From Thalassobacter stenotrophicus (lineage in GTDB: Bacteria; Pseudomonadota; Alphaproteobacteria; Rhodobacterales; Rhodobacteraceae): a stretch of 64,000 bases of DNA. The notes under the pieces were generated by a model. That model saw only the letters and a program-made list of their open reading frames with translations. It was not told where the DNA came from and made no database searches. This document shows positions 1 to 9,121 of the stretch, one piece after another (the stretch's first letter is position 1; each line of letters begins with the position of its first letter). Location of the stretch: positions 496,001-560,000 of the forward strand of contig NZ_CYRX01000033.1 of NCBI RefSeq assembly GCF_001458315.1, read 5' to 3'. Both the position numbers and the translations under genes were made by a program.

Positions 1-580
1 TTTCGGGCGGTGCGCTCGGTTTTGCGGCTGGGGGCAGCGGCGCTTTGGTGATGCGGAACGGGCCTGTTTCAGGCTCCAGAACTGCGCCGCCAAGCAGCTC
101 ATTTGCGCCGGCACAGGGGCCAAAGTTCGGTTGGCCATCGAACTTCCCCGCTGGCACATGGGCCGAGAGCGCGACGGGGTTAAACCCATGCTCAACAGCG
201 AAACCCTCGGCCTCCCGCAGGGTGTCACGCGCGACGGCTGCGACCCTGCGCACTGTGCCACTGCCGGACCAATCAAACACCAAATCCGCAACGGAATAGG
301 GGGTAAGTCCCTCTAACTGCTCCGCGATTTCGGCGCGTGCGGCAGCGTCTGTGCTGACGGTGACGTCCGTGTACAGCACCTGATCTTGGGGCAAGATCAG
401 CAGCGTCGTAAACGCGGCACCGCTGTCGGCAATGGCCTCACCGCGTAGGTCCGAAAGTGCGCCTTGCAGGTCCGGATCGCTCAGCTTGACCACGCCCAGC
501 GACAACCAACGATTGCCCGGCCGCCGCGCAAAAAGCGTGATATCCTGATAGGAAAAGGCCAGTGCAGAGGTCGGTTGCAT
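1..580 (-). CDS. GspL/PilM-like hypothetical protein (5' part, runs off left edge)
   Basis: An uninterrupted minus-strand frame of about 193 codons begins at the ATG at 580 and leaves the window at position 1. The visible part is the N-terminal half. Around residues 60-100 it carries LPQDQVLYTDVTV followed by EQLEGLTPYSVADLVFDW. This resembles the actin-like cytoplasmic domain of GspL/PilM-type secretion or pilus assembly proteins, which have the pattern E-x-x-L-T-P-(F/Y)-x-x-x-x-V-x-(F/Y)-D. The last visible residues are Pro/Ala rich, like a linker. No clear Shine-Dalgarno sequence precedes the ATG, and the frame stays open upstream, so the true start may lie earlier. Function is inferred from a short motif only. 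A lineage-specific protein of unknown role is equally possible. Confidence 0.6.
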   Translation of the reverse strand, partial: MQPTSALAFSYQDITLFARRPGNRWLSLGVVKLSDPDLQGALSDLRGEAIADSGAAFTTLLILPQDQVLYTDVTVSTDAAARAEIAEQLEGLTPYSVADLVFDWSGSGTVRRVAAVARDTLREAEGFAVEHGFNPVALSAHVPAGKFDGQPNFGPCAGANELLGGAVLEPETGPFRITKAPLPPAAKPSAPPE

Positions 581-615
581 ATCGGATTGGGTCCAGACGC
601 GCGGCGGGTTTGCGC

Positions 616-635
616 CGTACCTTATGAAGGGTACG
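616..635. repeat. Short inverted repeat in the divergent promoter region
   Basis: CGTACC (616-621) and GGTACG (630-635) form a perfect 6+6 dyad with an 8-base spacer. It lies just upstream of the leftward partial gene and 143 bases upstream of the rightward SIMPL gene. It could be an operator for either gene or a small hairpin. No known regulator is assigned. Confidence 0.35.
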
Positions 636-778
636 CGCGCTTTGGTTAATTTTACCCTAGGATAGGCATGAGCGAAAGACTTGCGAAATGACAGCTGGGG
701 CAAAATAGGCGGGCCGCCGGGGGCAAAGATTGGTATTTCGGGCGGAGTTCCGCCGATCCGAACCGAGAGAGGAAAGCT

Positions 779-1483
779 ATGAGATTGAATATATTGAGTG
801 TTGCAGCCGCCTTGGTCGTGGCTATGGCTGCCGCGTTTGTCGCGCCGGTCCGGGCCGAAACGCTGCTACAGGTCACGGGCGAAGGGCGGATGACCGCCGC
901 GCCAGATATGGCCGTAATCTCGCTGCGGGTGTCGCGCGAGGGGGCTACGGCTGCGGGCGTGACGGCGGAAATGGCGGCGGCCGCCCGCGCAGTTTTGGCC
1001 GCACTTGAGACGCAGGGCGTGGCCGAACGCGACGTTCAAACCAGCGCGCTGCAACTTAACCCGCGCTGGACGCGCCCCGCAGACGGTCAGGCCCCGCGCA
1101 TCGTCGGCTATGAGGCGGCAACGGGGTTTGAGGTTCGCATCCGCGATTTGGACCGTTTTGGCGCCGTGCTGGATGCGGTGATTTCGGACGGTGCGAACGG
1201 GTTCCAAGGCGTGCGGTTCGCGTTGACCGACCCACGCCCCATGCAGGACGGCGCGCGGGTTGCGGCCTTTGATGATGCGATGGCCAAGGCGCGGCTCTAC
1301 GCCGAGGCGTCCGGCATGATGGTGGGTGATGTCCGCAGTATCCGCGAAGCCACTGCCGGGCCGCGCCCGATGGCCGAGGGTCTCAGCATGCGGGCCATGG
1401 CGGCCGATGTGCCCGTCGCGGCGGGCGAGCTGGATGTGGTCATGCACGTTAGCCTTGAGGTCGTGTTGGTGCCCGTACCCTAG
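779..1483 (+). CDS. SIMPL-domain (DUF541) periplasmic protein
   Basis: A 234-residue protein. A Sec signal peptide is visible at residues 1-26 (hydrophobic core LSVAAALVVAMAAAF, cleavage near VRAE). The rest matches the SIMPL/DUF541 pattern: an early LLQVTGEGRMTAAPDMAVISLRV strand pair, TAEMAAAARAVLAAL, DVQTSALQLNPRW, and a C-terminal half with ARLYAEASGMMVGDVRSI. Family members (for example BP26/OMP28) are periplasmic proteins that assemble into ring-like oligomers; their role is poorly defined. The ATG has GAGAGGAAAG just upstream. The gene stands alone, divergent from the partial gene on its left and convergent with the DUF1330 gene on its right. Confidence 0.85.
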   Translation: MRLNILSVAAALVVAMAAAFVAPVRAETLLQVTGEGRMTAAPDMAVISLRVSREGATAAGVTAEMAAAARAVLAALETQGVAERDVQTSALQLNPRWTRPADGQAPRIVGYEAATGFEVRIRDLDRFGAVLDAVISDGANGFQGVRFALTDPRPMQDGARVAAFDDAMAKARLYAEASGMMVGDVRSIREATAGPRPMAEGLSMRAMAADVPVAAGELDVVMHVSLEVVLVPVP

Positions 1484-1503
1484 CTTGCCGGGCACCAGAT
1501 GGC

Positions 1504-1806
1504 TTAGCCCAAGTAGCCCTCAACAATCACCAGATCGCTTTCGGCGATGCCAAGACGCAGCTGAAGGGCGGCCTGATACCCCGGTGATGCATAGCAATCC
1601 CGTGCCGCCTGCAAGCTGGGAAATTCGATGACAACCGTCCGGGGCTTGGCATCGCCCTCCATCACCTCTTGGGTCCCGCCACGCACCCGAAACACGCCTC
1701 CAAACTCTGCAAGCGGGGCTGCGTTGGCGGCCCGATAGAGGTCATATTTCTCAGGGTCGTCCACGCGGCCATGGGCAATCCAGTAGCCTTTGGGTGTGTC
1801 GGTCAT
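1504..1806 (-). CDS. DUF1330 family protein
   Basis: A 100-residue protein of the dimeric alpha/beta-barrel DUF1330 type. It shows GYWIAHGRVDDPEKYDLYRAA near the start, the GG(T)QEVMEGDAKPRTVVIEFPS core, then ARDCYASPGYQAALQLRL. Length and motif order are those of the family. The biochemical role of DUF1330 proteins is unknown. The gene lies 20 bases from the convergent SIMPL gene and about 60 bases downstream of rlmJ on the same strand. The start has GAGGAGAATT upstream on the coding strand. Confidence 0.88.
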   Translation of the reverse strand: MTDTPKGYWIAHGRVDDPEKYDLYRAANAAPLAEFGGVFRVRGGTQEVMEGDAKPRTVVIEFPSLQAARDCYASPGYQAALQLRLGIAESDLVIVEGYLG

Positions 1807-1869
1807 TGGACAATTCTCCTCGCTGTTCGGCGGGGATGGAACGGCGCGGGGCAGCCGAAGTCAAGCGGC

Positions 1870-2646
1870 TTACAGCGGCTTGAAAAGCCTATCTAGGCGG
1901 GCCAGTTCGGTCTGTAACCCATAGGGTGGGTTGATCAGTGCCATGCCTGAGCCGACCATCCCATGATCGGGCCGCGCGGGCTTAAATCGAACCTCGTGTA
2001 TCGTGATCTCAGGCACCGCTTCGCGCAAGCCGCGCACCATCGGCTGATGCCGCCCATCCACAAGGATCGGATACCACAGCGCGATCACGCCCACATTCCA
2101 TTTGGCATGGAGTTGCGCAATTTGGCGCGGCAAGGCGTCATACTCGGCTTTGACCTCATAGCTGGGGTCAATCAACATCAACCCGCGCCGAGGCGTGGGC
2201 GGTGTTCGGGCCAGCGCCATGGCAATGCCGTCACCGTGAAACAGCTTATGCGCATCGTCGAAATTTAGATCTTCTAGCGCGGCAAATTCCTGAGGGTGCA
2301 ACTCGGCCAAATGCGCCTGATCCCCGGGCCGCAGGAAATGCGTCGCAATCAGGGGCGAGCCTGGATAGATCGCTTCCCCATAAACCCGCGCAATGCGCTT
2401 TCGCACAGCACTATAGGGATGCTCGGGCGGAAACGCCTCCGCCAGCCGCAAAATCCCCTGCGCCGCTTCACCTGTCTTAACTGCAGCTTCACTCGTTAGG
2501 TCATAGGCGCCACGTCCCGCATGCGTCTCAAAATACGTGAGCGGCTTATCCTTCGCCGTCATATACTCCAACGCACAGGCAAGCAGAGCGTGCTTATGCA
2601 CGTCTGCCAAATTGCCCGCGTGGTAACTGTGTTGATAGCTCAGCAC
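1870..2646 (-). CDS. rlmJ: 23S rRNA (adenine-2030-N6)-methyltransferase RlmJ
   Basis: A 258-residue RlmJ. It methylates N6 of A2030 in 23S rRNA with S-adenosylmethionine. The N-terminus MLSYQHSYHAGNLADVHKH is diagnostic of the family. ETHAGRGAYDL is the SAM-binding GxG region, and the D-P-S-Y catalytic motif is present as LIDPSYEVK at about residue 164. The C-terminus GSGMALINPPYGL is also typical. It lies downstream of pyrG on the same strand, separated by about 75 bases, and precedes the DUF1330 gene. Confidence 0.95.
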   Translation of the reverse strand: MLSYQHSYHAGNLADVHKHALLACALEYMTAKDKPLTYFETHAGRGAYDLTSEAAVKTGEAAQGILRLAEAFPPEHPYSAVRKRIARVYGEAIYPGSPLIATHFLRPGDQAHLAELHPQEFAALEDLNFDDAHKLFHGDGIAMALARTPPTPRRGLMLIDPSYEVKAEYDALPRQIAQLHAKWNVGVIALWYPILVDGRHQPMVRGLREAVPEITIHEVRFKPARPDHGMVGSGMALINPPYGLQTELARLDRLFKPL

Positions 2647-2720
2647 GACCGCGCCCCTCTTTGGTTCACAAATATCCCCGCCGGAGGCCCCGTTTTTTCG
2701 TTAGAAAAAACAGCCAGACC

Positions 2721-4364
2721 CTATACCAAACGAGAGTTTTCTTTGGCCGCGCGGATGAAGTCTTTGAACAGCGGATGCGGTGCAAAGGGCTTTGATTTCA
2801 GCTCGGGGTGGAACTGCACACCGATGAACCAAGGGTGATCTTTCACCTCAACAATCTCGGGCAAACGGCCATCTGGCGACATCCCCGAGAACGTTAGCCC
2901 ATGGGCTTCCAGCTGCTCACGGTAGGTCGTGTCGACTTCATAGCGGTGGCGATGGCGCTCTTCGATCTTGGTGGTGCCATAGACTTCCGCTACCTTCGAC
3001 CCCTTGGTCAGGGCCGCATCATAGGCGCCAAGGCGCATGGTGCCGCCCTTGTCGTCGCCGACTTTGCGCTCAACCTTGTGGTTGCCTTGGACCCACTCTT
3101 TCAGGTGATAGACCACAGGGGTAAAGCGTTTCTTACCCGCTTCATGGTCGAATTCTTCTGAGCCCGCGTCGTCCAGCTTGGCCAGATTTCGCGCAGCCTC
3201 GATCACCGCCATCTGCATGCCAAGGCAAATACCCAAGTAGGGCACTTTGCGCTCGCGGGCGAATTGCGCCGCCTTGATCTTGCCCTCGGTCCCGCGCTCA
3301 CCAAAGCCGCCGGGCACAAGGATTGCGTGGAAGCGTTCCAGATGCGGCGCCGCGTCTTCGCGGTCGAACAGTTCTGCATCGACCCACTCGACCTTGACCT
3401 TGACCCGGTTGGCCATGCCGCCGTGGGTCAGCGCCTCGGCAATGGATTTGTAGGCGTCTTCCAGCTGGGTGTATTTACCCACGATGCCCACGCGCACTTC
3501 GCCGTCTACGTTCCAGATACGGTCGTAGACGTCTTCCCAGCGGCTCAGGTCCGGCTTGGGGGCGGGGCTGATCTGGAAGGCATCCAGAACCGCTTGGTCC
3601 AACCCTTCGCGGTGATAGGCGAGGGGGGCTTCATAGATGGATTTCAAGTCGGGTGCTGCAATCACGCTATCGGGGCGCACGTTACAGAACAGCGCCAGCT
3701 TCTCGCGCTCTTTGGCGGGGATTTGCCCCTCACCTCGGCACACAAGGATATCGGGTGCGAGGCCAATGGACCGCAGCTCTTTCACGGAGTGTTGGGTCGG
3801 TTTGGTCTTGAGCTCACCGGAGGCTTTGATGAACGGCAGCAAGGTCAGGTGCATGAATAGGCACTGACCGCGCGGCTTGTCCTGCGAAAACTGGCGGATC
3901 GCTTCGAAGAAAGGCAGACCTTCGATGTCGCCCACGGTGCCGCCGATCTCACAGAGCATGAAATCGACCTCATCCTCACCGATTGAGATGAAATCTTTGA
4001 TTTCATTCGTGACGTGGGGAATCACTTGGATGGTTTTGCCCAGATAGTCGCCGCGCCGCTCTTTTTCCAACACGTTGGAATAGATCCGCCCGGAGGACAC
4101 AGAATCGGTGCGGCGCGCCGCGACGCCCGTGAACCGCTCATAGTGGCCAAGATCCAAGTCGGTCTCGGCGCCGTCGTCTGTCACGAACACTTCGCCGTGT
4201 TCAAACGGGCTCATCGTGCCGGGATCAACGTTGAGATAGGGATCCAGCTTGCGCAACCGGACCGAAAAGCCCCGCGCCTGCAGAAGTGACCCAAGGGCGG
4301 CGGATGCCAAACCCTTTCCGAGCGACGACACAACGCCGCCGGTAATGAAAATGAACCGTGCCAT
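2721..4364 (-). CDS. pyrG: CTP synthase
   Basis: A 547-residue CTP synthase, which converts UTP to CTP using ATP and glutamine. The start is placed at the ATG at 4364 because the protein then begins [20 protein letters not shown], the canonical N-terminus. The in-frame extension upstream has no conserved features. The synthetase domain (about 1-270) has the P-loop [10 protein letters not shown] and [11 protein letters not shown]. The C-terminal GATase domain has [13 protein letters not shown] with the nucleophile Cys and FHPELKSKP with the catalytic His-Glu. Full length for the family. It follows secG on the same strand at an interval of about 250 bases that contains short tandem repeats. Confidence 0.97.
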   Translation of the reverse strand: MARFIFITGGVVSSLGKGLASAALGSLLQARGFSVRLRKLDPYLNVDPGTMSPFEHGEVFVTDDGAETDLDLGHYERFTGVAARRTDSVSSGRIYSNVLEKERRGDYLGKTIQVIPHVTNEIKDFISIGEDEVDFMLCEIGGTVGDIEGLPFFEAIRQFSQDKPRGQCLFMHLTLLPFIKASGELKTKPTQHSVKELRSIGLAPDILVCRGEGQIPAKEREKLALFCNVRPDSVIAAPDLKSIYEAPLAYHREGLDQAVLDAFQISPAPKPDLSRWEDVYDRIWNVDGEVRVGIVGKYTQLEDAYKSIAEALTHGGMANRVKVKVEWVDAELFDREDAAPHLERFHAILVPGGFGERGTEGKIKAAQFARERKVPYLGICLGMQMAVIEAARNLAKLDDAGSEEFDHEAGKKRFTPVVYHLKEWVQGNHKVERKVGDDKGGTMRLGAYDAALTKGSKVAEVYGTTKIEERHRHRYEVDTTYREQLEAHGLTFSGMSPDGRLPEIVEVKDHPWFIGVQFHPELKSKPFAPHPLFKDFIRAAKENSRLV

Positions 4365-4520
4365 GGGGGCTCCCGCAAGTCTGTGTGCGCTCGTGTATTG
4401 CCCGGAGGGACGCGAGCGCGCTGCCTTCTTCACGGGAGATGAGTTTAGGCTGAGTCGGGGGGTAAGCGCAACAAAGCATACCATATCCTGCGCATTTTAA
4501 GCACGCAGAGACGATCCCTA

Positions 4521-4592
4521 GTTAGCTTGGTCCTCGTTAGCTTGGCCCAAGTTAGCCTAGGCCACAGGTGACGTGGCCCTTCGTTAGTGTGG
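4521..4592. repeat. Degenerate 15-bp tandem repeat between secG and pyrG
   Basis: The unit GTTAGCTTGG occurs at 4521 and 4536. A variant, GTTAGCCTAGG, is at 4551, giving a regular 15-base period. A fourth degenerate copy, GTTAGTGTGG, is at 4583. The spacers are CT/CC-rich. The block lies in the secG-pyrG intergenic region, 150-230 bases upstream of the pyrG start. It may be a slippage-generated minisatellite or an array of binding sites. Confidence 0.6.
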
Positions 4593-4610
4593 TGGTCTGG
4601 TCCGCGTACT

Positions 4611-4970
4611 TTAGTCGGCGCGGGGTGGCGTAAGCGGAGCGTCCGTCGTGGCAGGCGGCAAAAGCGCGCCGCCACCGGGCAGTGCAGGCACCGCAGGTGC
4701 TGCCGGGGCCGGGACGCCGAGTTGGTCGATGACCGACGAGTTAGCAGAGTTTTGTGCCGCCAAGATCGTCAGTGCCACAGATGTCGTCAGAAACGCTGCT
4801 GCAAAAATCCATGTCAGCTTGGTCATCGCGTTTGCAGCTTGGCGACCGGTCATTGCACCGCCGCCACCGCCGCCCATACCAAGGCCGCCGCCTTCGGATC
4901 GTTGCAAAAGAACGATACCGATCAAGCACAAGGCTAGGATCAGGTGAATGACGAGGATGACATTTTCCAT
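4611..4970 (-). CDS. secG: Preprotein translocase subunit SecG
   Basis: A 119-residue SecG, the accessory subunit of the SecYEG channel in the inner membrane. Two membrane segments are visible: residues 3-22 (VILVIHLILALCLIGIVLLQ) and about 51-70 (WIFAAAFLTTSVALTILAA). They are joined by the typical RSEGGGLGMGGGGGGAMTGRQAANAMTK loop. The C-terminal 40 residues are Ala/Pro rich and not conserved, as usual in alphaproteobacteria. It is the promoter-proximal gene of the leftward secG-pyrG-rlmJ series. Confidence 0.95.
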   Translation of the reverse strand: MENVILVIHLILALCLIGIVLLQRSEGGGLGMGGGGGGAMTGRQAANAMTKLTWIFAAAFLTTSVALTILAAQNSANSSVIDQLGVPAPAAPAVPALPGGGALLPPATTDAPLTPPRAD

Positions 4971-5405
4971 CGGCGGTCCAATCGTGGTCAGTTGGCGGGG
5001 TATGTATGTGCTGCGACGCCGCGCCGCAAGCGTTTAATCCCGACAAGACCCCCCGTCCGTTCGTAACATGACGCTACAACCAAGACGTGTGCTCGTCCAG
5101 AAGATTCTGACAGAATGTCGCAGGACGGTTGCCGGGGCATAGTTTTACGATGCGGTTGGCAAGATATTGTAAATAATTATGAATAATATTCGGCGGGGTT
5201 CAGACGGTGTTCGGGTGCGACGCGGCGGCCCGTGTGGAAATTGCCGCCCGTATTCAAGGTTGCTTAAGGGTTTGCGTCCACAAAGCTTGGGCGAACAGTC
5301 GTGATTGGCGGGCTGAGGTGTTGGAAAAGTGCCCGTCGCGTTTTTCGGTTTCGCCCCTGCGCGGTGTTGGCTATACCCGCGCGCGGACATTAAGGAGCGA
5401 ATGCA
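4971..5405. other. Non-coding interval between secG and purA
   Basis: A 435-base divergent intergenic region with no convincing gene on either strand. Two features stand out. One is a perfect dyad ATTCTG-A-CAGAAT at 5104-5116. The other is an AT-rich island at about 5160-5192 (GATATTGTAAATAATTATG and following), conspicuous in this GC-rich DNA and a plausible core-promoter or protein-binding region for purA or secG. No tRNA arm or riboswitch core was recognised. Confidence 0.6.
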
Positions 5406-6701
5406 GTGGCAAACGTCGTCGTGGTCGGCGCCCAATGGGGCGATGAAGGCAAAGGCAAAATCGTAGATTGGCTGAGCGAGCGGGCTGATATCATCTGCCG
5501 CTTTCAGGGCGGTCACAACGCAGGCCACACACTTGTGGTGGGCGAAACCGTCTACAAACTGCATGCGCTGCCTTCGGGTGTTGTGCGCGGTGGCAAGCTG
5601 TCGGTCATTGGCAACGGTGTTGTGCTCGACCCGTGGCATCTGTTGCGCGAGATTGAGACGATCCGCGCCCAAGGCGTTGAGATTTCGCCTGAGTCGCTGA
5701 TGATTGCGGAAAACACGCCGCTGATCCTGCCGATCCACGGTGAACTGGACCGCGCCCGCGAGGAAGCCGCGAGCAAGGGCACCAAGATCGGGACAACGGG
5801 TCGCGGCATCGGGCCCGCCTACGAAGATAAAGTCGGCCGCCGCGCCGTACGTGTTGCCGATCTGGCTGATGATGCGACGCTCGTGGCCCGTGTGGACCGC
5901 GCGTTGCAGCACCATGATCCGCTGCGCAAAGGTTTGGGGATTGAGGCTGTTGATCGCGACGCCTTGATTGCTGCGCTGCGTGACATCGCAGGTAAAATTC
6001 TGCCCTACGCGGCACCCGTCTGGAAGGTGCTCAACGAGCAACGCAAGGCCGGCAAACGGATCTTGTTCGAAGGTGCCCAAGGCGCGCTTTTGGATATTGA
6101 TTTCGGGACGTACCCATTTGTGACGTCTTCCAACGTGATCGCGGGGCAGGCGGCAACGGGTGTGGGCATTGGGCCCGGCTCGGTCGATTATGTTTTGGGC
6201 ATCGTAAAGGCCTACACCACGCGCGTCGGTGAAGGCCCGTTCCCGACGGAGCTTGAGGATGCGGATGGTCAGCGTTTGGGCGAGCGCGGCCATGAGTTTG
6301 GCACGACCACCGGGCGCAAGCGTCGCTGTGGTTGGTTCGACGCCGCACTTGTGCGCCAGACTTGTGCCGTGTCCGGGGTCACCGGGATTTCGTTGACAAA
6401 GCTGGATGTTCTGGACGGGTTTGAGACGCTGAAAATCTGCGTTGGTTATGATCTGGACGGTACGCGGATGGATTATCTGCCCACCGCTGCGGATGAGCAG
6501 GCGCGCTGTGTGCCGATCTACGAAGAAATGGACGGCTGGTCGGAGTCGACCGAAGGCGCGCGGTCTTGGGCCGATCTGCCTGCGGCTGCGATCAAGTACG
6601 TGCGCCGGGTCGAAGAGTTGATCCAGTGCCCAGTCGCGCTATTGTCCACATCGCCGGAGCGTGATGACACCATTTTGGTGACCGACCCCTTCGCGGATTG
6701 A
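5406..6701 (+). CDS. purA: Adenylosuccinate synthetase
   Basis: A 431-residue PurA. It joins IMP and aspartate with GTP hydrolysis, the first committed step to AMP. The GTG start at 5406 is chosen because TTAAGGAGCG lies 7-16 bases upstream and the protein then begins [18 protein letters not shown], the family P-loop with catalytic Asp. QGGHNAGHT supplies the catalytic His. [15 protein letters not shown] is the C-terminal GTP/IMP segment and LTKLDVLDG the guanine-binding TKLD motif. The length is normal. A long AT-rich leader precedes it. Confidence 0.97.
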   Translation: MANVVVVGAQWGDEGKGKIVDWLSERADIICRFQGGHNAGHTLVVGETVYKLHALPSGVVRGGKLSVIGNGVVLDPWHLLREIETIRAQGVEISPESLMIAENTPLILPIHGELDRAREEAASKGTKIGTTGRGIGPAYEDKVGRRAVRVADLADDATLVARVDRALQHHDPLRKGLGIEAVDRDALIAALRDIAGKILPYAAPVWKVLNEQRKAGKRILFEGAQGALLDIDFGTYPFVTSSNVIAGQAATGVGIGPGSVDYVLGIVKAYTTRVGEGPFPTELEDADGQRLGERGHEFGTTTGRKRRCGWFDAALVRQTCAVSGVTGISLTKLDVLDGFETLKICVGYDLDGTRMDYLPTAADEQARCVPIYEEMDGWSESTEGARSWADLPAAAIKYVRRVEELIQCPVALLSTSPERDDTILVTDPFAD

Positions 6702-6782
6702 TCGCAGCGCCCGAATGGGCGTGACACATTTGCCAATCGGGCGCGCCTTATGGGGCGCCCATATCGCCCCAAGGAGTGCCCC

Positions 6783-7010
6783 ATGGCCCTGAGCTACAAA
6801 GCCCGTCGTCGTTGGTCGTTGGTCATCCTGCTTGTCGGGTTGCCCGCCTATATCGTCACGGCGGTGACGATTGTGAACTGGCTGGAGCGTCCGCCCCTGG
6901 TGGTGGAGCTGTTCGTGTATATCGCCCTTGGTGTTGTCTGGGCGTTTCCGTTTAAGTCCGTGTTCAGAGGGATCGGTCAGGCCGATCCGGATGCGCAGCC
7001 CAAGGACTAG
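6783..7010 (+). CDS. DUF2842 family membrane protein
   Basis: A 75-residue inner-membrane protein with two transmembrane helices (about 12-32 and 44-63) and a charged C-terminus. The motif SYKARRRWSLVILLVGLPAYI at the start and VWAFPFKSVFRGIGQADP at the end are those of the alphaproteobacterial DUF2842 family, whose role is unknown. The start at 6783 follows CAAGGAGTGCCCC. It lies 81 bases downstream of purA and is closed by a strong hairpin at 7054. Confidence 0.88.
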   Translation: MALSYKARRRWSLVILLVGLPAYIVTAVTIVNWLERPPLVVELFVYIALGVVWAFPFKSVFRGIGQADPDAQPKD

Positions 7011-7053
7011 ACCTCAGCCCTTCGCGGGCTTCGCACGTCAAATTATGAAAAAA

Positions 7054-7090
7054 TGGCGGAAGGATCGTAAGGATCGCTTCCGCCAGTTTG
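7054..7090. terminator. Intrinsic terminator-like hairpin after the DUF2842 gene
   Basis: TGGCGGAAG (7054-7062) pairs perfectly with CTTCCGCCA (7077-7085), and the inner GATC/GATC also pairs. The downstream GTTTGTTT is a loose U-tract. It lies between the rightward DUF2842 gene and the leftward acidic-protein gene, so it may serve both. Confidence 0.7.
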
Positions 7091-7180
7091 TTTGGAACGA
7101 GCTTCCAAAATCGGAAAGGGGGCGCCTCGTTCCTGCGCTCGCCTTGTTTGTGAGGGCGGCGTTCAGCCGCCCGAGGTGAG

Positions 7181-9049
7181 TTAGCTTGCGGACCGTTTGG
7201 CGGCAGGCTCTGCGTAGCGCGAAGTCCGTGTCAGCTCGAACGAGCCGCGCTTGATTTTCTTGATGGTGCCATTGCGCAGGAGTTGGCCAAAGCTGCGCAG
7301 GCCCTCTTCGCGGCTGAATGTTTCGTCTGCTTCCATCGCGAGGTGCAGAAGTTTGGGGCGTGAAAAGCTTTCGCGGCCCTGCACAAGTTGGCTGTAGGCG
7401 GCAGCTGCTTCTAGGATATCGACCAATTCTTTGGCGCCTAGTTCGGTGGCGAAATCCTCAAAGTCGGACCCAAGCTCAGCGCGGTTTTCACCTGCGGCAG
7501 CGGCCACGGAGGCGAGCGTATCGCGATCGCTTTCAAAGCTGTCGGTCATTGCGCGGCGGACCCGGCGGGGCAGGACTTTGCCGCCAATGGGCTCTGCACG
7601 CGGAGCGGAGATTTCATCGGTATCTTCTGGCGAGGGCGCTGCGAGGTTCTCAATTGCGTCATCTTCTGCCGTATCGTCCAGATCGTCGAGGCTATCCTCG
7701 TCCGACCCATCGTCCACACGCTGCTCGGATACGAGTACGAGGGGAGTAGCGCGCTCCACTTCCATGGCCTCTGGGGTTTCGGTCTGTGGTTCCGCAATCC
7801 GAGGCTCTTGGTCTTTGACGGCGTTTGCCAGATCCTCGCGGTAAGCTTCGGTTTCGTCGTTTTCCTCGACGCTAGCGGCTGGGGCGTCTGCGTTACGGGC
7901 GGCAACGGCGGCCTTGAGGTGCGAGATATTGGCATGCGCACGGGAGGTTTCGGCCCCGTCAAAGCGGGTTTCAGTGGCGTCGAACAAACGCTCCAGATCG
8001 GCGGGGTTGTTCATCGCCGTTGCAGGCAGGGCTTCGGCGCGGCGCTTGGCGGTTTCGGCTTCGATCCGGGCCAGACTGGCCAGCATCTCGGCCTCATCCT
8101 CTGGGGAAATCGTGTCGTCTTCGGCAGAGACGTCGGGCTTGGACACCTGCATCTTGGCAATATCTTTTGCGGATTTCAGAACCCTTGTCACAATTGCGCG
8201 GGCGATGGGCGCGGGCTTGGCAATCGGGGCGAGGGGCGCTGTGTCTTCGATCGTTTCGATTTGGTGGCCATCATCCAGGGTGCCGTCATCAAAATCGGTA
8301 ACCTCAAAGCTGTCCTCGATCATTTCCGGCTCAGAGGGTGGAAGAATGTGATCATCGGCCAAGAGGGCGGCGATGCTGTCTTCTGCCGTCTCTGAGATAT
8401 CCTCGGCGTGCTGATCCTCAGAATACGTGTCGATAAAGGCATCGTCATCTTCGGGGTCGGTGTCTTGGGCGACGACGGCGCGGATGCGGGCCAATCGGTC
8501 GGCAACGGTCGAGGTGTCCTCGGGCGTCTCGACCTCTTCTTGGTCGGTGATTTCGACCTCGGCGGGGGCCTCTTCGATGATGGTCTCATCCGCCACGTCT
8601 TGGACCGGTTCTTCGATTTCTTCGGTCACTTCGGGGGCGTCGTCTGTATCTTCGTCAATCGCTTCGATGTGCTCGGCGATCTCTGGTTCATTCTCAATTT
8701 CAAGGGTTTCTGGAACCTCTGGCGTGATCGGTTCAGGTGTCTCAGTGACGGTATCGGTGGGGCGCAGGGTTACGGCATTGTCGCCCATCTGCGCCGAAAC
8801 GGAAGCCTGGGTATTCACCTCCGCAATGTGTTTTAGCATGTCGGCGTCTAGCTTTGGCGGTTCTGCCCCAAAGAAACGATCCTCCGATGCGAGGTTGCGA
8901 AAATACTCGGAAATGTCTTTCATGGTTGAGAAGGGATCATCAAACCCCTCCAAGGTGCATGAAAATGTGCCATAAGACACTGTGAGAATTTTGCTCGCGT
9001 TGACCATTTCTTGCTGCACTTTCTCCCCGGAATGTCCGAGGCTATCCAT
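7181..9049 (-). CDS. Rhodobacterales conserved protein with long acidic disordered middle
   Basis: A 622-residue protein with conserved ends and a low-complexity centre. Residues 1-100 contain VNASKILTVSYGTFSCTLEG and FDDPFSTMKDISEYFRNLAS. Residues 530-622 contain DFEDFATELGAKELVDILEAA, RPKLLHLAMEA and GLRSFGQLLRNGTIKKIKRG, predicted to be helical. Between them about 400 residues are dominated by Glu, Asp, Pro, Thr and Ser with no fold evident, giving a very acidic protein. No signal peptide or membrane segment is seen, so it is probably cytoplasmic. The start is uncertain; orthologues remembered from this order begin just before KVQQEMVNASK. It is divergent from thiN. The function is unknown; database labels such as chemotaxis protein are not supported by the sequence. 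Confidence 0.8.
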   Translation of the reverse strand: MDSLGHSGEKVQQEMVNASKILTVSYGTFSCTLEGFDDPFSTMKDISEYFRNLASEDRFFGAEPPKLDADMLKHIAEVNTQASVSAQMGDNAVTLRPTDTVTETPEPITPEVPETLEIENEPEIAEHIEAIDEDTDDAPEVTEEIEEPVQDVADETIIEEAPAEVEITDQEEVETPEDTSTVADRLARIRAVVAQDTDPEDDDAFIDTYSEDQHAEDISETAEDSIAALLADDHILPPSEPEMIEDSFEVTDFDDGTLDDGHQIETIEDTAPLAPIAKPAPIARAIVTRVLKSAKDIAKMQVSKPDVSAEDDTISPEDEAEMLASLARIEAETAKRRAEALPATAMNNPADLERLFDATETRFDGAETSRAHANISHLKAAVAARNADAPAASVEENDETEAYREDLANAVKDQEPRIAEPQTETPEAMEVERATPLVLVSEQRVDDGSDEDSLDDLDDTAEDDAIENLAAPSPEDTDEISAPRAEPIGGKVLPRRVRRAMTDSFESDRDTLASVAAAAGENRAELGSDFEDFATELGAKELVDILEAAAAYSQLVQGRESFSRPKLLHLAMEADETFSREEGLRSFGQLLRNGTIKKIKRGSFELTRTSRYAEPAAKRSAS

Positions 9050-9121
9050 ACCTTGTCAACGATTGGTTAAACAAAACGATTCCAGTTAAAAGGCGACGCG
9101 TTTGGGGCGATTTCAGGATGA

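Noticed and set aside
652-876. A 74-codon minus-strand frame in the divergent region at the left end
   Set aside because: It overlaps the start and signal peptide of the SIMPL gene on the other strand and lacks an RBS or motif.
5145-6293. A 382-codon minus-strand open frame
   Set aside because: It is antisense to purA, has a His/Arg/Gln-rich shadow composition and no conserved motif.
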